A DNA stretch of 28,344 nucleotides, taken from positions 1-28,344 of the forward strand of contig JBBDWN010000072.1 in NCBI GenBank assembly GCA_040902855.1. The letters are read 5' to 3'. Below, one piece after another: positions 9,934 to 17,567 of the stretch. Every line of letters starts with the position of its first letter. Positions within the stretch are counted from its first letter, which is position 1. The DNA comes from DATHWB01 sp040902855 (GTDB lineage: Bacteria; Actinomycetota; Acidimicrobiia; Spongiisociales; ZC4RG35). The notes beneath the pieces were generated by a model. That model saw nothing but the letters and a program-made list of their open reading frames with translations. It ran no database searches and was not told the origin of the DNA. Position numbers and translations under genes: made by a program.

Positions 9934-10126
9934 TGTGTGCACCTGTCGTACCCATTGATTCGACTCGACAAACATCTCCCGACGTATTCGTCGTACTTTC
10001 GGACGGTAAGGAACCCCTCCCCAGCCCACCGGCTGGACCCCGTTGGGGTGCTCGCGCCGAGAAACAGGTCGCACCTGGGACTTTCGGCCGTATCCCGAGT
10101 GGATGAGCCGACCACATAGTGGGGGT

Positions 10127-10717
10127 ATGACCACCAACGATGCAGAGCGAGTACTGGAGTTAGAGGAAGCGGCGGACGGGGTCGAGCTATTCCGACCACC
10201 GGGGGACGCGCTGCAGATGGAGAAGGCACGCGATCAGGCCGAGGCGTCAGGGTGGACACCCGAGCCCGAGGTTGAGCCAAATCGGCCTGAGACAGGGCGG
10301 CTCGCGTCGATCCGGGATCGAAGAGACGCATTGCGCGTGGCGATGCATTCATTGGAGACCACCGTCGCCGGCCCCGCATCGGCGATGGGATGGCGAGAGG
10401 CGGTCGCCGCCGCGCTTGCGGCCATCCGGGAGGCACTCGAAGCTCATATCAGCCTTGTGGAACGGCCGAGCGGCCTGCTCGAAGAAATCCTGGAGATCGC
10501 TCCACGGCTGGCATATGCGACCGAGGAAATCGAGGCGGAGCACATCGACATCCTTCGCCTGCTCAGTCGGGCCGCAGACCTCGTCGATCAGGGCGGTCAG
10601 AGTCGCGACATCCGTCGTTCGGCCATGTCACTCCTCGCCGCCCTCGCAATTCACCGCCAGCGCGGCTCGGACCTCATCTACGAGGCGTACAGCGTCGACC
10701 TGGGGACCGGATACTGA
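10127..10717 (+). CDS. Hemerythrin-like helical protein
   Basis: The protein has 196 residues from the ATG at 10127, which follows a GTGGGGG stretch. A charged N-terminal region (1-65) rich in Glu and Pro precedes an all-helical part (65-196). Spaced metal-ligand-like residues are His74, His107 followed by Glu112, His139 followed by Asp141, and His176 followed by Asp182. This spacing is what a four-helix hemerythrin/HHE domain shows, and the HRQRG...YEAY ending fits actinobacterial HHE proteins as I know them. Such domains bind a diiron centre and sense or carry oxygen or NO. The assignment is by pattern only. An alternative is an unrelated helical protein. The gene converges on the GlsB-family gene. 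Confidence 0.5.
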   Translation: MTTNDAERVLELEEAADGVELFRPPGDALQMEKARDQAEASGWTPEPEVEPNRPETGRLASIRDRRDALRVAMHSLETTVAGPASAMGWREAVAAALAAIREALEAHISLVERPSGLLEEILEIAPRLAYATEEIEAEHIDILRLLSRAADLVDQGGQSRDIRRSAMSLLAALAIHRQRGSDLIYEAYSVDLGTGY

Positions 10718-10788
10718 GCCGACCGAGGGCTCCTTCGCCCTGTCAGCCGTGACGATTTCATCCCCGGACTGGTAGAGCCCGGACCGCC

Positions 10789-11079
10789 TCAGGTGTCGGA
10801 CGCATCCGCGGGTGTCGACTTCTCCTCGGCCGCCTCCTTGCGGTCGGCGATTCGCACGACCAGGACCGCGACGATGCCAAGAATGGCACTACCGGCCACC
10901 CCTATGCCGTCGAGGGCGATGCCGTCGGAGGACACGATGTTGGCGAAGATCCCTCCGATGGCGCCGCCGACGCCACCAGAGCCCAGGACCCCGGCAAGCG
11001 AGGACTCGGACTGTTGGAACCGCGCCACCGCGCCAATCACCAAGCCGATTCCGATATAGACAACGATTGCAGCGAGCAT
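10789..11079 (-). CDS. GlsB/YeaQ/YmgE-family stress-response membrane protein
   Basis: This 96-residue protein has three hydrophobic segments (about 1-20, 30-50 and 58-77). The first begins with the IGIGLVIGAVAR pattern and the second is a Gly-rich GGxGGAIGGIFAN stretch, both typical of the transglycosylase-associated (GlsB/YeaQ/YmgE) family. It ends in a charged tail of about 18 residues. The start is well supported by AGGAG four bases before the ATG. Family members are inner-membrane proteins of unknown mechanism, often induced by stress. It is on the same strand as the oxidoreductase gene upstream, separated by copy 2 of the 57-bp repeat. Confidence 0.85.
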   Translation of the reverse strand: MLAAIVVYIGIGLVIGAVARFQQSESSLAGVLGSGGVGGAIGGIFANIVSSDGIALDGIGVAGSAILGIVAVLVVRIADRKEAAEEKSTPADASDT

Positions 11080-11144
11080 CTGTCTCCTCTTGAGGGATGG
11101 CCGTCCATAATGGCCGATGCCGCTCCGGTTGTCACGGACCAGAG

Positions 11145-11201
11145 CTGACGGTTTTACCCCTCCAAACGCTACATTTTTGACGCGCTGGCTCGACCAAAAC
11201 C
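11145..11201 (+). repeat. 57-bp interspersed repeat, copy 2
   Basis: This copy matches 1213-1269 at 56 of 57 positions, in direct orientation, 9.9 kb away. Its terminal inverted repeat is GGTTTT (11150-11155) and AAAACC (11196-11201). It forms the last codons and the TAG stop of the minus-strand oxidoreductase gene. The A that differs from copy 1 (11171) creates that TAG. Read on the plus strand, both copies are open and encode nearly the same short peptide (FTPPNA, then S or T, then FLTRWLDQN), but neither has a start or context that suggests a gene. Confidence 0.85.
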
Positions 11202-12173
11202 AGGGGGTGGCTCCAGCGAGATCACCACGTTGCCCACCTTCTCACCGGTCGCCACGTAGCGGAAGGCGTCGACGATGCCGTCGAAAGGGTACGTCCGATC
11301 GTGAAGCGGGCGGAACTCGCCTGCTTCCATCAGGCCGCGGAAGAACCGGACTTGTTCTTGGCTGTGAGCAGGGAGCGCCATCGCGACTCGGTGGTCGCCT
11401 ACGAAGCGTGACCACAACGCCAGCGAGAGGTTGCGCCCACCGGGGCCCGCATCGCTGGCCACATAAGCCCCGCCAGGGACGATGGCCGGCTTCCACGTCC
11501 GGTAGGTGGTCTTGCCCACCGCGTCGAAGACGATGTCATAGAGAGCACCTGGAGGTGGGAGAGCATCAATGGTGTAGTCGAACACATGGGTTGCGCCCAG
11601 CCCCCTGACGAGTTCGACGTGGTTGGTGGCGCACACGGCCGTTACTTCGGCGCCGAAGTGGGCCGCCAGTTGTACCGCAGCCGATCCGATCGCACCGGTT
11701 GCCCCGTAGATCAGAACGCGCTTCCCCCGCTCCTCGATCCCGCCGAAACGCAGGTTGGAGAACGCGTAGCAAGCTCCTTCATTTCCTGGTGCGGCCTGCT
11801 CAAATTCGAAACCGGCCGGCATGAGGGCGATGAGCCGGTCCTGGCGCACGACTTTGAATTCGGCGTGGCATCCGAACCGGGCGCCATCCCAACCGAACAC
11901 ATGGTCCCCCACCGCGAACCCGGTCACGTCGTCGCCGATTGCCTCGACCGCCCCGGCGAACTCGTTCCCCAACACCGGGTACTTCGGCTTTGTCAGTCCG
12001 TAGAAGAGACGAGCTATCGCAGGTGAGCCCGTGAGCACGCCGAGGTCGGTTCGGTTGACCGTGGTGGCGTGGATGCGAACCAGCACCTCACGGGAATCCG
12101 GCGTTGGTGTCGGCAGGTCGACGAAGCGGATCACGTCGGGACTTCCATACCGATCTGCAATCGCAGCTCTCAC
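11169..12173 (-). CDS. Zinc-independent MDR oxidoreductase (quinone oxidoreductase-like)
   Basis: This 334-residue member of the medium-chain dehydrogenase/reductase superfamily has an N-terminal GroES-like fold and a Rossmann domain. The Rossmann domain has the glycine motif GATGAIGSAAVQLA and the following GAEVTAVC and GATHVFDY segments. No structural-zinc cysteine cluster is visible, so it resembles NAD(P)H-dependent quinone or enal reductases. The substrate cannot be told. The start is GTG and has no clear ribosome binding site. That GTG overlaps the TGA of an upstream frame running into gap 1 (12170-12254), in a GTGA arrangement. The family normally ends soon after a VVI/VVL beta strand. 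Here the residues after LEPPP (GFGRASASKM) and the stop come from the 57-bp repeat, so the native C-terminus may have been altered. Confidence 0.85.
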   Translation of the reverse strand: MRAAIADRYGSPDVIRFVDLPTPTPDSREVLVRIHATTVNRTDLGVLTGSPAIARLFYGLTKPKYPVLGNEFAGAVEAIGDDVTGFAVGDHVFGWDGARFGCHAEFKVVRQDRLIALMPAGFEFEQAAPGNEGACYAFSNLRFGGIEERGKRVLIYGATGAIGSAAVQLAAHFGAEVTAVCATNHVELVRGLGATHVFDYTIDALPPPGALYDIVFDAVGKTTYRTWKPAIVPGGAYVASDAGPGGRNLSLALWSRFVGDHRVAMALPAHSQEQVRFFRGLMEAGEFRPLHDRTYPFDGIVDAFRYVATGEKVGNVVISLEPPPGFGRASASKM

Positions 12174-12254
12174 TTCGAACGATCGTAGACATCGACACCC
12201 TGGTGGATCTCTCCCCGGGCGGGATGTTGTAGTTGCTGCTGAACAGGTTGGTCG
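12170..12254 (-). CDS. Possible 3' end of a gene lost in scaffold gap 1
   Basis: On the minus strand a frame leaves the gap and ends at TGA (12172-12170) with the residues HPARGEIHQGVDVYDRSK. This stop overlaps the GTG start of the oxidoreductase in a four-base GTGA arrangement, which is common between translationally coupled genes. Only 27 residues are visible. The HQGVDVYDRS ending is faintly like a PRC-barrel beta strand, but that is too short to call. It may be a chance frame. Confidence 0.25.
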
Positions 12255-12354
12255 NNNNNNNNNNNNNNNNNNNNNNNNNNNNNNNNNNNNNNNNNNNNNN
12301 NNNNNNNNNNNNNNNNNNNNNNNNNNNNNNNNNNNNNNNNNNNNNNNNNNNNNN
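12255..12354. other. Scaffold gap 1 (100 N)
   Basis: This is exactly 100 N, a conventional placeholder, so the true distance is unknown. GTCG occurs on both sides of the gap (12251-12254 and 12355-12358). Reading frames that appear to cross the gap are not reliable. Confidence 0.95.
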
Positions 12355-12462
12355 GTCGTATCCCTCGGTGACCTTCGGCCCTACTCACAAGTCGACGCTG
12401 ATGGCAGCATCGAGATCGAAGAGCCTGCGAGGCGAATCGGGAGCTGGATCGAATCCGGCTGA
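12355..12462 (+). CDS. Possible C-terminal end of a gene lost in scaffold gap 1
   Basis: From the right edge of the gap a plus-strand frame runs 35 residues to TGA at 12460-12462. It ends with residues such as DADGSIEIEEPARRIGSW. Third positions are mostly G/C and the segment reads like a genuine acidic C-terminus. No family is recognised. The remaining bases up to the P-ATPase start (12463-12763) contain no frame I can support as a gene. They probably hold the promoter of the ATPase, though no clear -35/-10 pair was identified. Confidence 0.3.
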   Translation, partial: VVSLGDLRPYSQVDADGSIEIEEPARRIGSWIESG

Positions 12463-12763
12463 GAACCGGCTAGCGCGTCGGAACCGGCAACACTCGATGT
12501 CCGTCGAGAGGATCCGCTTTGCGGGCTCTTCGCTTCAACAACACACGGATTGCCCGTATGACCAACAGAGTCTCTCGTGGCTTGGCGCAGATCGGCGCGC
12601 GCCCCTGGCGTGGCTCTGCTCATCTCGGCGTCACGCGGGGCCACCCCTCCCCGAGCGCTCTTCAGCGTGATCTCGACCAACCGGCCCCGAGTGAGAAGAT
12701 CTCGAGCCCCCGGCGCAGGACGTCAGGCTCACTGAGCTCTTTTGATCTTGTGACAGGGGGCAC

Positions 12764-15454
12764 GTGACACAGCAACCTGCCCCGACCATGGCGGGCGGCG
12801 AACTTCCGGAACGACCCTGGGCTCTCCCCGCTCATCAAGTGGCCGAGCAACTCGGCACCGATGTCGCTTCGGGTCTCACCGCGGAACAGGTAGAGCAACG
12901 ACGAGCCCGGTTCGGGCGTAATCAGTTGACCGAGACCGAGCCGATCAGCGTTTGGCGGATCCTCGTCAATCAGTTCAAGAGCGTCATCGTTGGTCTGCTG
13001 GCTCTCGCCACGATCGTGTCGGTCGTCCTCGGTGACTACCCCGAAGCGATGGCGGTGGGCGTCGTGATCGTCATCAACACTGTCATCGGATTCGCCACCG
13101 AGATCAGAGCCATGCGCTCGATGGAGTCGCTTCGGGACCTGGCCAGTGTGACTGCCAACGTGCTGAGGGACGGCGACCTCAGAGCGGTTCCGGCCGAGGA
13201 TCTCGTCCCAGGCGATGTGGTCGTGTTCGAGGGCGGTGATGTCATCGCGGCTGATCTCCGCCTGCTCGACGGTTCGAAGGTCGAGGCGGACGAGTCCGCG
13301 CTCACCGGTGAGTCGGCTCCTGTGAGCAAGCGCCCCGAGCCGCTCGCCACCGAGACGGTCTTGGGGGATCGCGCCAACCTTCTCCACAAGGGCACCGCGA
13401 TCACCCGTGGGGCAGGTCAGGGGATCGTGTTCGCCACGGGTATCCGCACCGAACTTGGCCGCATCTCCGAACTGGTGGAGCAAGCGACGCAGCCGGAGAC
13501 GCCTTTGCAGCGTCAACTCCAAGAGCTGGGTCGACGCCTGCTTTGGATCACATTGGGGGTGGCTGCACTAATCGGAGTCATCGGGGGGCTGTCCGGCCGC
13601 ACGACTCGGGAGACGGTGGAAACGGCGATCGCCCTGGCTGTCGCCGCCATACCCGAGGGCCTTCCGATCGTCGCCACCGTCGCACTTGCCCGGGGGATGA
13701 GGCGGATGGCTCGTCGCAACGTCCTCATCGAGAAGCTCTCGGCCGTCGAGACCCTGGGGTCGGTGGGCGTGATCCTCACCGACAAGACAGGGACCCTCAC
13801 AGAGAACCGAATGGTGCTCACCAGGCTGGTCCTGGCCGAGACCACCATCGAGTTCACCGGTGGGTATCGGAGTCGAGGTGAGCTGACACAAGACGGTGTG
13901 TCTGTCGAACGCCTTCCACCCGACGTGGAGCGGTCGCTGATGATCGCCAGCCTCTGCAACAACTCCTCCCTCGGTGACGATGACGAGAACCCCGTGGGCG
14001 ATCCGACCGAAGTCGCTCTGCTCATGGGAGCGGCGAAGGCAGGAATTCACCGTGCACACCTCCTCGCCGAGCTTCCCGAGGAACGGGAGATCGCCTTCGA
14101 TGCAGACCTGCGGATGATGGCGACGATCCACCGCCGCGACGGCGGCTTCCTCGTCGCGGTCAAGGGAGCTCCCGACTCGGTGCTGGTGGCCTGTGACCGC
14201 CTGGCAGTGGGAGAGGAAGATCGGGAACTGAACGACGACGACAGGTCCGAGTGGCTGAAGGTGAACGATCAACTGGCTGACGAGGGGCTCCGCGTGCTCG
14301 CCCTGGCGACCCGGAGTGTGGACGATGCCGGTGTCGACCCATACGGCCAGCTCGTCTTCCTGGGTCTCGCGGCACTCATCGATCCTCCCAGGGACGACGT
14401 TCGGGAGGCAATCGAAGATTGCATGCAGGCCGGCATCGACATCGTGATGATCACCGGGGATCAACCCGCCACCGCCAGCTATATCGCAGACGCGCTGGGG
14501 TTGGACGGCGGCCACGACCGGCTCGTGACCGGCAGAGAACTGGCCGCAGGGAGTATCGACTCGGTTCGGATGCTCGACGCCAGGGTCTTCGCCCGAACCA
14601 GCCCCGAACAGAAGCTGGATGTGATCGCGGCCCGCCAGGCAGCGGGCGACAGCGTCGCCATGATCGGCGACGGGGTCAACGACGCCCCTGCGCTCAAGAA
14701 GGCAGACATCGGGGTCGCCATGGGCATCCGCGGCACGCAGGTCGCCAAGGAAGCATCCGATGTGGTCGTCCAGGACGACAGGTTCGGATCGATCGTTCAC
14801 GCAGTCAAAGAGGGCCGGGTGATTTTCGACAACATCCGCAAGTTCGTCCTCTATCTCCTCTCTTCGAACCTGAGCGAGATCATCGTGGTTGGTGTCGGAG
14901 CGATGCTGGCATTGCCGCTGCCCCTTCTTCCGCTGCAGATCCTGTATCTCAACCTGATCACCGACGTCTTCCCCGCCCTCGCGCTTGGTGCAGGCCAAGG
15001 CGAGCCCGGCGTGATGGACAGGCCACCACGCCGTCCGGATGAGGGTGTCCTGGCGCGGCGGCACTGGTACGCGATCGGCTCCTTCGGGTTCATGATGTCG
15101 GTCCCGGTGCTGGGTGTTCTCGCATACGCCGTCCTCGGTCTGGGGGTCTCCAACCAGGTGGCGACCACCATGAGCTTCCTCACCCTTGCGTTCGCCCAGC
15201 TCTGGCACGTGTTCAACATGGCGAGCCCGGAGTCGCCGATCCTCCACAACGACGTGACCGGAAACGGATGGGTGTGGGGAGCGATCGCCCTCTCGGCGGG
15301 GCTGCTCCTACTTGCCGTCTATGTGCCCGTTCTGTCCGGCGTCATGAACGTTGCCACGCTCGACCCCCGCCAGTGGTTGATCGTGCTCGGAGCAAGCCTC
15401 ACCCCCTTGGTACTGGGCCAAGCCCTCCGTCCCCTACGCCGTCGCTACTTCTGA
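12764..15454 (+). CDS. P-type cation-transporting ATPase (P2A, calcium-pump-like)
   Basis: This 896-residue membrane pump starts at a GTG preceded closely by AGGGGG (12755-12760). It has an N-terminal cation-ATPase domain and the actuator motif TGES (181-184). The phosphorylation motif DKTGTLT follows with Asp340, then GDGVNDAP (635-642). The membrane-site residues match calcium-pump positions: PEGLP (297-301), Asn702 and Glu705 in the SSNLSE segment of M5, and Asn730 and Asp734 in NLITD of M6. This supports a P2A pump exporting Ca2+ or a related cation with ATP. Na+ or other ions cannot be excluded. About ten membrane helices are expected and the length is typical. It stands alone between two scaffold gaps, so its operon context is unknown. 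Confidence 0.92.
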   Translation: MTQQPAPTMAGGELPERPWALPAHQVAEQLGTDVASGLTAEQVEQRRARFGRNQLTETEPISVWRILVNQFKSVIVGLLALATIVSVVLGDYPEAMAVGVVIVINTVIGFATEIRAMRSMESLRDLASVTANVLRDGDLRAVPAEDLVPGDVVVFEGGDVIAADLRLLDGSKVEADESALTGESAPVSKRPEPLATETVLGDRANLLHKGTAITRGAGQGIVFATGIRTELGRISELVEQATQPETPLQRQLQELGRRLLWITLGVAALIGVIGGLSGRTTRETVETAIALAVAAIPEGLPIVATVALARGMRRMARRNVLIEKLSAVETLGSVGVILTDKTGTLTENRMVLTRLVLAETTIEFTGGYRSRGELTQDGVSVERLPPDVERSLMIASLCNNSSLGDDDENPVGDPTEVALLMGAAKAGIHRAHLLAELPEEREIAFDADLRMMATIHRRDGGFLVAVKGAPDSVLVACDRLAVGEEDRELNDDDRSEWLKVNDQLADEGLRVLALATRSVDDAGVDPYGQLVFLGLAALIDPPRDDVREAIEDCMQAGIDIVMITGDQPATASYIADALGLDGGHDRLVTGRELAAGSIDSVRMLDARVFARTSPEQKLDVIAARQAAGDSVAMIGDGVNDAPALKKADIGVAMGIRGTQVAKEASDVVVQDDRFGSIVHAVKEGRVIFDNIRKFVLYLLSSNLSEIIVVGVGAMLALPLPLLPLQILYLNLITDVFPALALGAGQGEPGVMDRPPRRPDEGVLARRHWYAIGSFGFMMSVPVLGVLAYAVLGLGVSNQVATTMSFLTLAFAQLWHVFNMASPESPILHNDVTGNGWVWGAIALSAGLLLLAVYVPVLSGVMNVATLDPRQWLIVLGASLTPLVLGQALRPLRRRYF

Positions 15455-15516
15455 CGCCATCGGCGAACTGTGAGGGGTAGCCGATGGGCTGGTTCGGAAC
15501 GAGCAATCGTGGGCCT

Positions 15517-15616
15517 NNNNNNNNNNNNNNNNNNNNNNNNNNNNNNNNNNNNNNNNNNNNNNNNNNNNNNNNNNNNNNNNNNNNNNNNNNNNNNNNNNNN
15601 NNNNNNNNNNNNNNNN
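15517..15616. other. Scaffold gap 2 (100 N) with matching ends
   Basis: This is exactly 100 N. The nine bases CGTGGGCCT occur immediately before the gap (15508-15516) and immediately after it (15617-15625). The two contigs may therefore overlap or abut, with the N run inserted by the scaffolder. Confidence 0.95.
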
Positions 15617-15624
15617 CGTGGGCC

Positions 15625-16638
15625 TCAGGGCCGCTGTCTGCGATCCACCCAAACGACGGTCGTACCCACGGTCAGGGCTGCGACTGCCAGGACAACCAAG
15701 GCGTTGGTCGACGCACCGGTGAACGGGAGTTGGGTCGGCGTCGTTCCATCGCCCACAGTCGTGGTGGTCGTACCACCGACTGCCGTGGTGGTGGTGCTCG
15801 CGATGGTGGTACTCGTGGTAGTAGTAGTCGTCGTGGCGACGGACAGGTCACACAGCGGCTGGGTGAAGTCGTTCGTGTCGAGTGTCACCGCTTCGTTTTG
15901 GGCAAGCGCACGGCCCTGCACGTCTGCCCCGGTGGTCACGGTGATCGCAGCGAGAGCGAGGATGTTCCCGACAAAGTCCGTACTCGTCCCGATCGTGGCC
16001 GAACTGCCCACTTGCCAGAACACGTTGCAAGGTTGGGCGCCGTTGATCAGCGAAACGATGCTTCCCGAGGCCGTCGTCAGGGTCGAGTCGGTTTGGAAGA
16101 TCCACACCGAGTTCGGGTTGCCTTCCCCATTGAGGGTGAGAGTCCCGGTCAGTGACAGTGGACCCTTCGCCGATGCTGAGTAGACACCTCCGATGAGGGT
16201 CAGACCCCCGAGATCGGCAGCGGTCACGACGGCGCCAGTACGATTCTTCGCGTCGAGATATGCAGCGGTGGAGTCCGTCTGCCCCTGAGCTGCAGCCGTC
16301 GCAGTCGCGGTCGATCCAGCCACGCCGGGTGGAAATCCTGTGATTGAGGTGCCAGGTGATACCCCGACACTTCCTTCGAGGGTGGAGCTTCCTGTGTTGG
16401 TGACGGCCGATCCGCCCAACACGGAGAAGTCGTCTGCGGTTCCGAGGTTGACAGTCGGCACGATGACCGCGCTGGCGACGCTTGTGATCATGAGAAGTGA
16501 CGAAGCCATCAGCGCGAACGCGGTAGCGGCGGCAAATCTCCGGTGAGTCGAGGTTTGGGTGGTGGCAGTGCGACCGCGGACGATCATGAACAATCCGAAA
16601 CTGACAACTGCAGCGATGGCGGTACCCACGAAGATCAT
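15625..16638 (-). CDS. DUF3494 (ice-binding-like) protein with LPFTG cell-wall anchor
   Basis: The protein has 337 residues from an ATG preceded by AAGAGG at six bases. Longer upstream frames lack a comparable site. Two hydrophobic stretches lie in the first 60 residues, the second (LMASSLLMITSVASA) looking like a signal peptide. A DUF3494 beta-solenoid domain follows, with the family signatures LGTADDFSVLGGSAVTNTG, GNPNSVWIFQ and CNVFWQVGSSATIG. Next is a Thr-rich linker. The end is LPFTG, a hydrophobic helix and a DRRQRP tail, a complete sortase signal. The family includes ice-binding proteins, but many members have no shown ice activity. It is most likely a wall-attached surface protein. 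The double hydrophobic N-terminus is odd, and the start could instead be the ATG before IVRGRT. Confidence 0.85.
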   Translation of the reverse strand: MIFVGTAIAAVVSFGLFMIVRGRTATTQTSTHRRFAAATAFALMASSLLMITSVASAVIVPTVNLGTADDFSVLGGSAVTNTGSSTLEGSVGVSPGTSITGFPPGVAGSTATATAAAQGQTDSTAAYLDAKNRTGAVVTAADLGGLTLIGGVYSASAKGPLSLTGTLTLNGEGNPNSVWIFQTDSTLTTASGSIVSLINGAQPCNVFWQVGSSATIGTSTDFVGNILALAAITVTTGADVQGRALAQNEAVTLDTNDFTQPLCDLSVATTTTTTTSTTIASTTTTAVGGTTTTTVGDGTTPTQLPFTGASTNALVVLAVAALTVGTTVVWVDRRQRP

Positions 16639-17122
16639 CAGGAACCTCTTCCTTGGGTCGGGAATTATGGGGCTACCAATTGGTGGCACGGGTCCGACTC
16701 TCATCGTCAGGATACCACCAGGTTGTCGCAATACGAGTACCGGCCTGCCCATCCTCGACGGGGAAGGCAGCCTTCTCGCCTCGGGTCACAGTGAAGGTGC
16801 NNNNNNNNNNNNNNNNNNNNNNNNNNNNNNNNNNNNNNNNNNNNNNNNNNNNNNNNNNNNNNNNNNNNNNNNNNNNNNNNNNNNNNNNNNNNNNNNNNNN
16901 GCCCAGGCGCCCGAAACGAACCCGTATTTCCGCCCGGTAGACGGATCCCGCCTGCGTGAAATGGCCGGCGCAGGCTGATCCTGCAGCCGAGGGCGCCGCT
17001 GAATCACTCGGGTTACACAAAACCCAGCCTTGGTGACTATTATTGGCCTCACTGCTCAGAGTCATGCGCAGTTGCTGCCCGAGACCCCGGTGGCCGATCC
17101 CTCGAGTGGAAAGGTCCCGAAG
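16639..17122. other. Intergenic region with scaffold gap, no recognised gene
   Basis: The 484 bases between the DUF3494 gene and the STAS gene include gap 3. Left of the gap a minus-strand frame ends at 16673 after 43 codons, with a protein-like end (GQAGTRIATTWWYPDDE). It could be the C-terminus of a gene lost in the gap, but I cannot identify it. Right of the gap several short dyads follow one another: GCAGG/CCTGC, CCGAG/CTCGG and GGGTT/AACCC. They could be a structured leader. No known riboswitch consensus was found. Confidence 0.4.
16801..16900. other. Scaffold gap 3 (100 N)
   Basis: Exactly 100 N. The true size is unknown. No shared end sequence longer than two bases is seen on its two sides. 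Confidence 0.95.
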
Positions 17123-17464
17123 TTGTCAACGCAGACCCCATCCTCCACTGAATCCCCTCTGCCGCTTCCGTTCGTCGTCACCCCGGCACTCGCTGGCGAC
17201 GTTCTCACGATCGCCATCGCCGGCGAACTCGACATCGCGACCGTCGACCTGCTCGAAGCCGCGCAGCGTTCGGCGCAAGGCAGCTACCAGGCCCTTCGCT
17301 ACGAACTGGCAGCTCTCAGCTTCATGGACTCTGCCGGGCTGCGGGCACTCCTCGCGCCCGCCAACAAAAACGCTCCCATAGGCGAGATCTCAATTGCGAG
17401 CCCGACACGCGCCGTCCGTCGCCTTCTCGAACTTCGGGATCTGCAGGACATGGTCGTGTGCTGA
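17123..17464 (+). CDS. STAS-domain protein (anti-sigma factor antagonist-like)
   Basis: This short cytoplasmic protein (113 residues from the TTG at 17123) is a single STAS domain. It has a GELDIATVDLLEAA strand-helix and the MDSAGLRALL loop, whose Ser is at the position phosphorylated by anti-sigma kinases in SpoIIAA/RsbV-type proteins. The TTG is chosen because GGAAAGG lies eight bases before it. The frame stays open upstream to a GTG at 17030, which would add a low-complexity 31-residue leader. Family members switch partner proteins in sigma-factor or stress cascades. No RsbW-like kinase or sigma factor is seen here. The GAF-GGDEF-EAL gene follows 103 bases downstream on the same strand, so a shared signalling role is plausible but not shown. 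Confidence 0.8.
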   Translation: MSTQTPSSTESPLPLPFVVTPALAGDVLTIAIAGELDIATVDLLEAAQRSAQGSYQALRYELAALSFMDSAGLRALLAPANKNAPIGEISIASPTRAVRRLLELRDLQDMVVC

Positions 17465-17567
17465 CAGCCAAAGTGCTGTTCGCCGTGGCCACACCAGTAG
17501 AATGGTGCCACGGCCCATTGGGTCGCCCGCCCGGACCTCGCGGATCTTCCTAGTTGGAGGTGGCGAG

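Noticed and set aside
8768..9958. Plus-strand open frame (396 codons) opposite the 5' end of ndvB
   Set aside because: It is antisense to the NdvB N-terminus and shows no recognisable domain.
13568..15247. Long minus-strand open frame (559 codons) inside the P-ATPase gene
   Set aside because: It is antisense to conserved ATPase motifs. The His/Asp/Glu-rich composition is typical of a shadow frame.
16901..17029. Possible c-di-GMP (GEMM) riboswitch before the STAS/GGDEF-EAL cluster
   Set aside because: The expected conserved core sequence is not present. Only generic short dyads are seen.
16673..17065. Minus-strand frame that appears to cross gap 3
   Set aside because: It is continuous only because the gap is written as 100 N. 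The frame relation across it is arbitrary, so it is not called as one gene.
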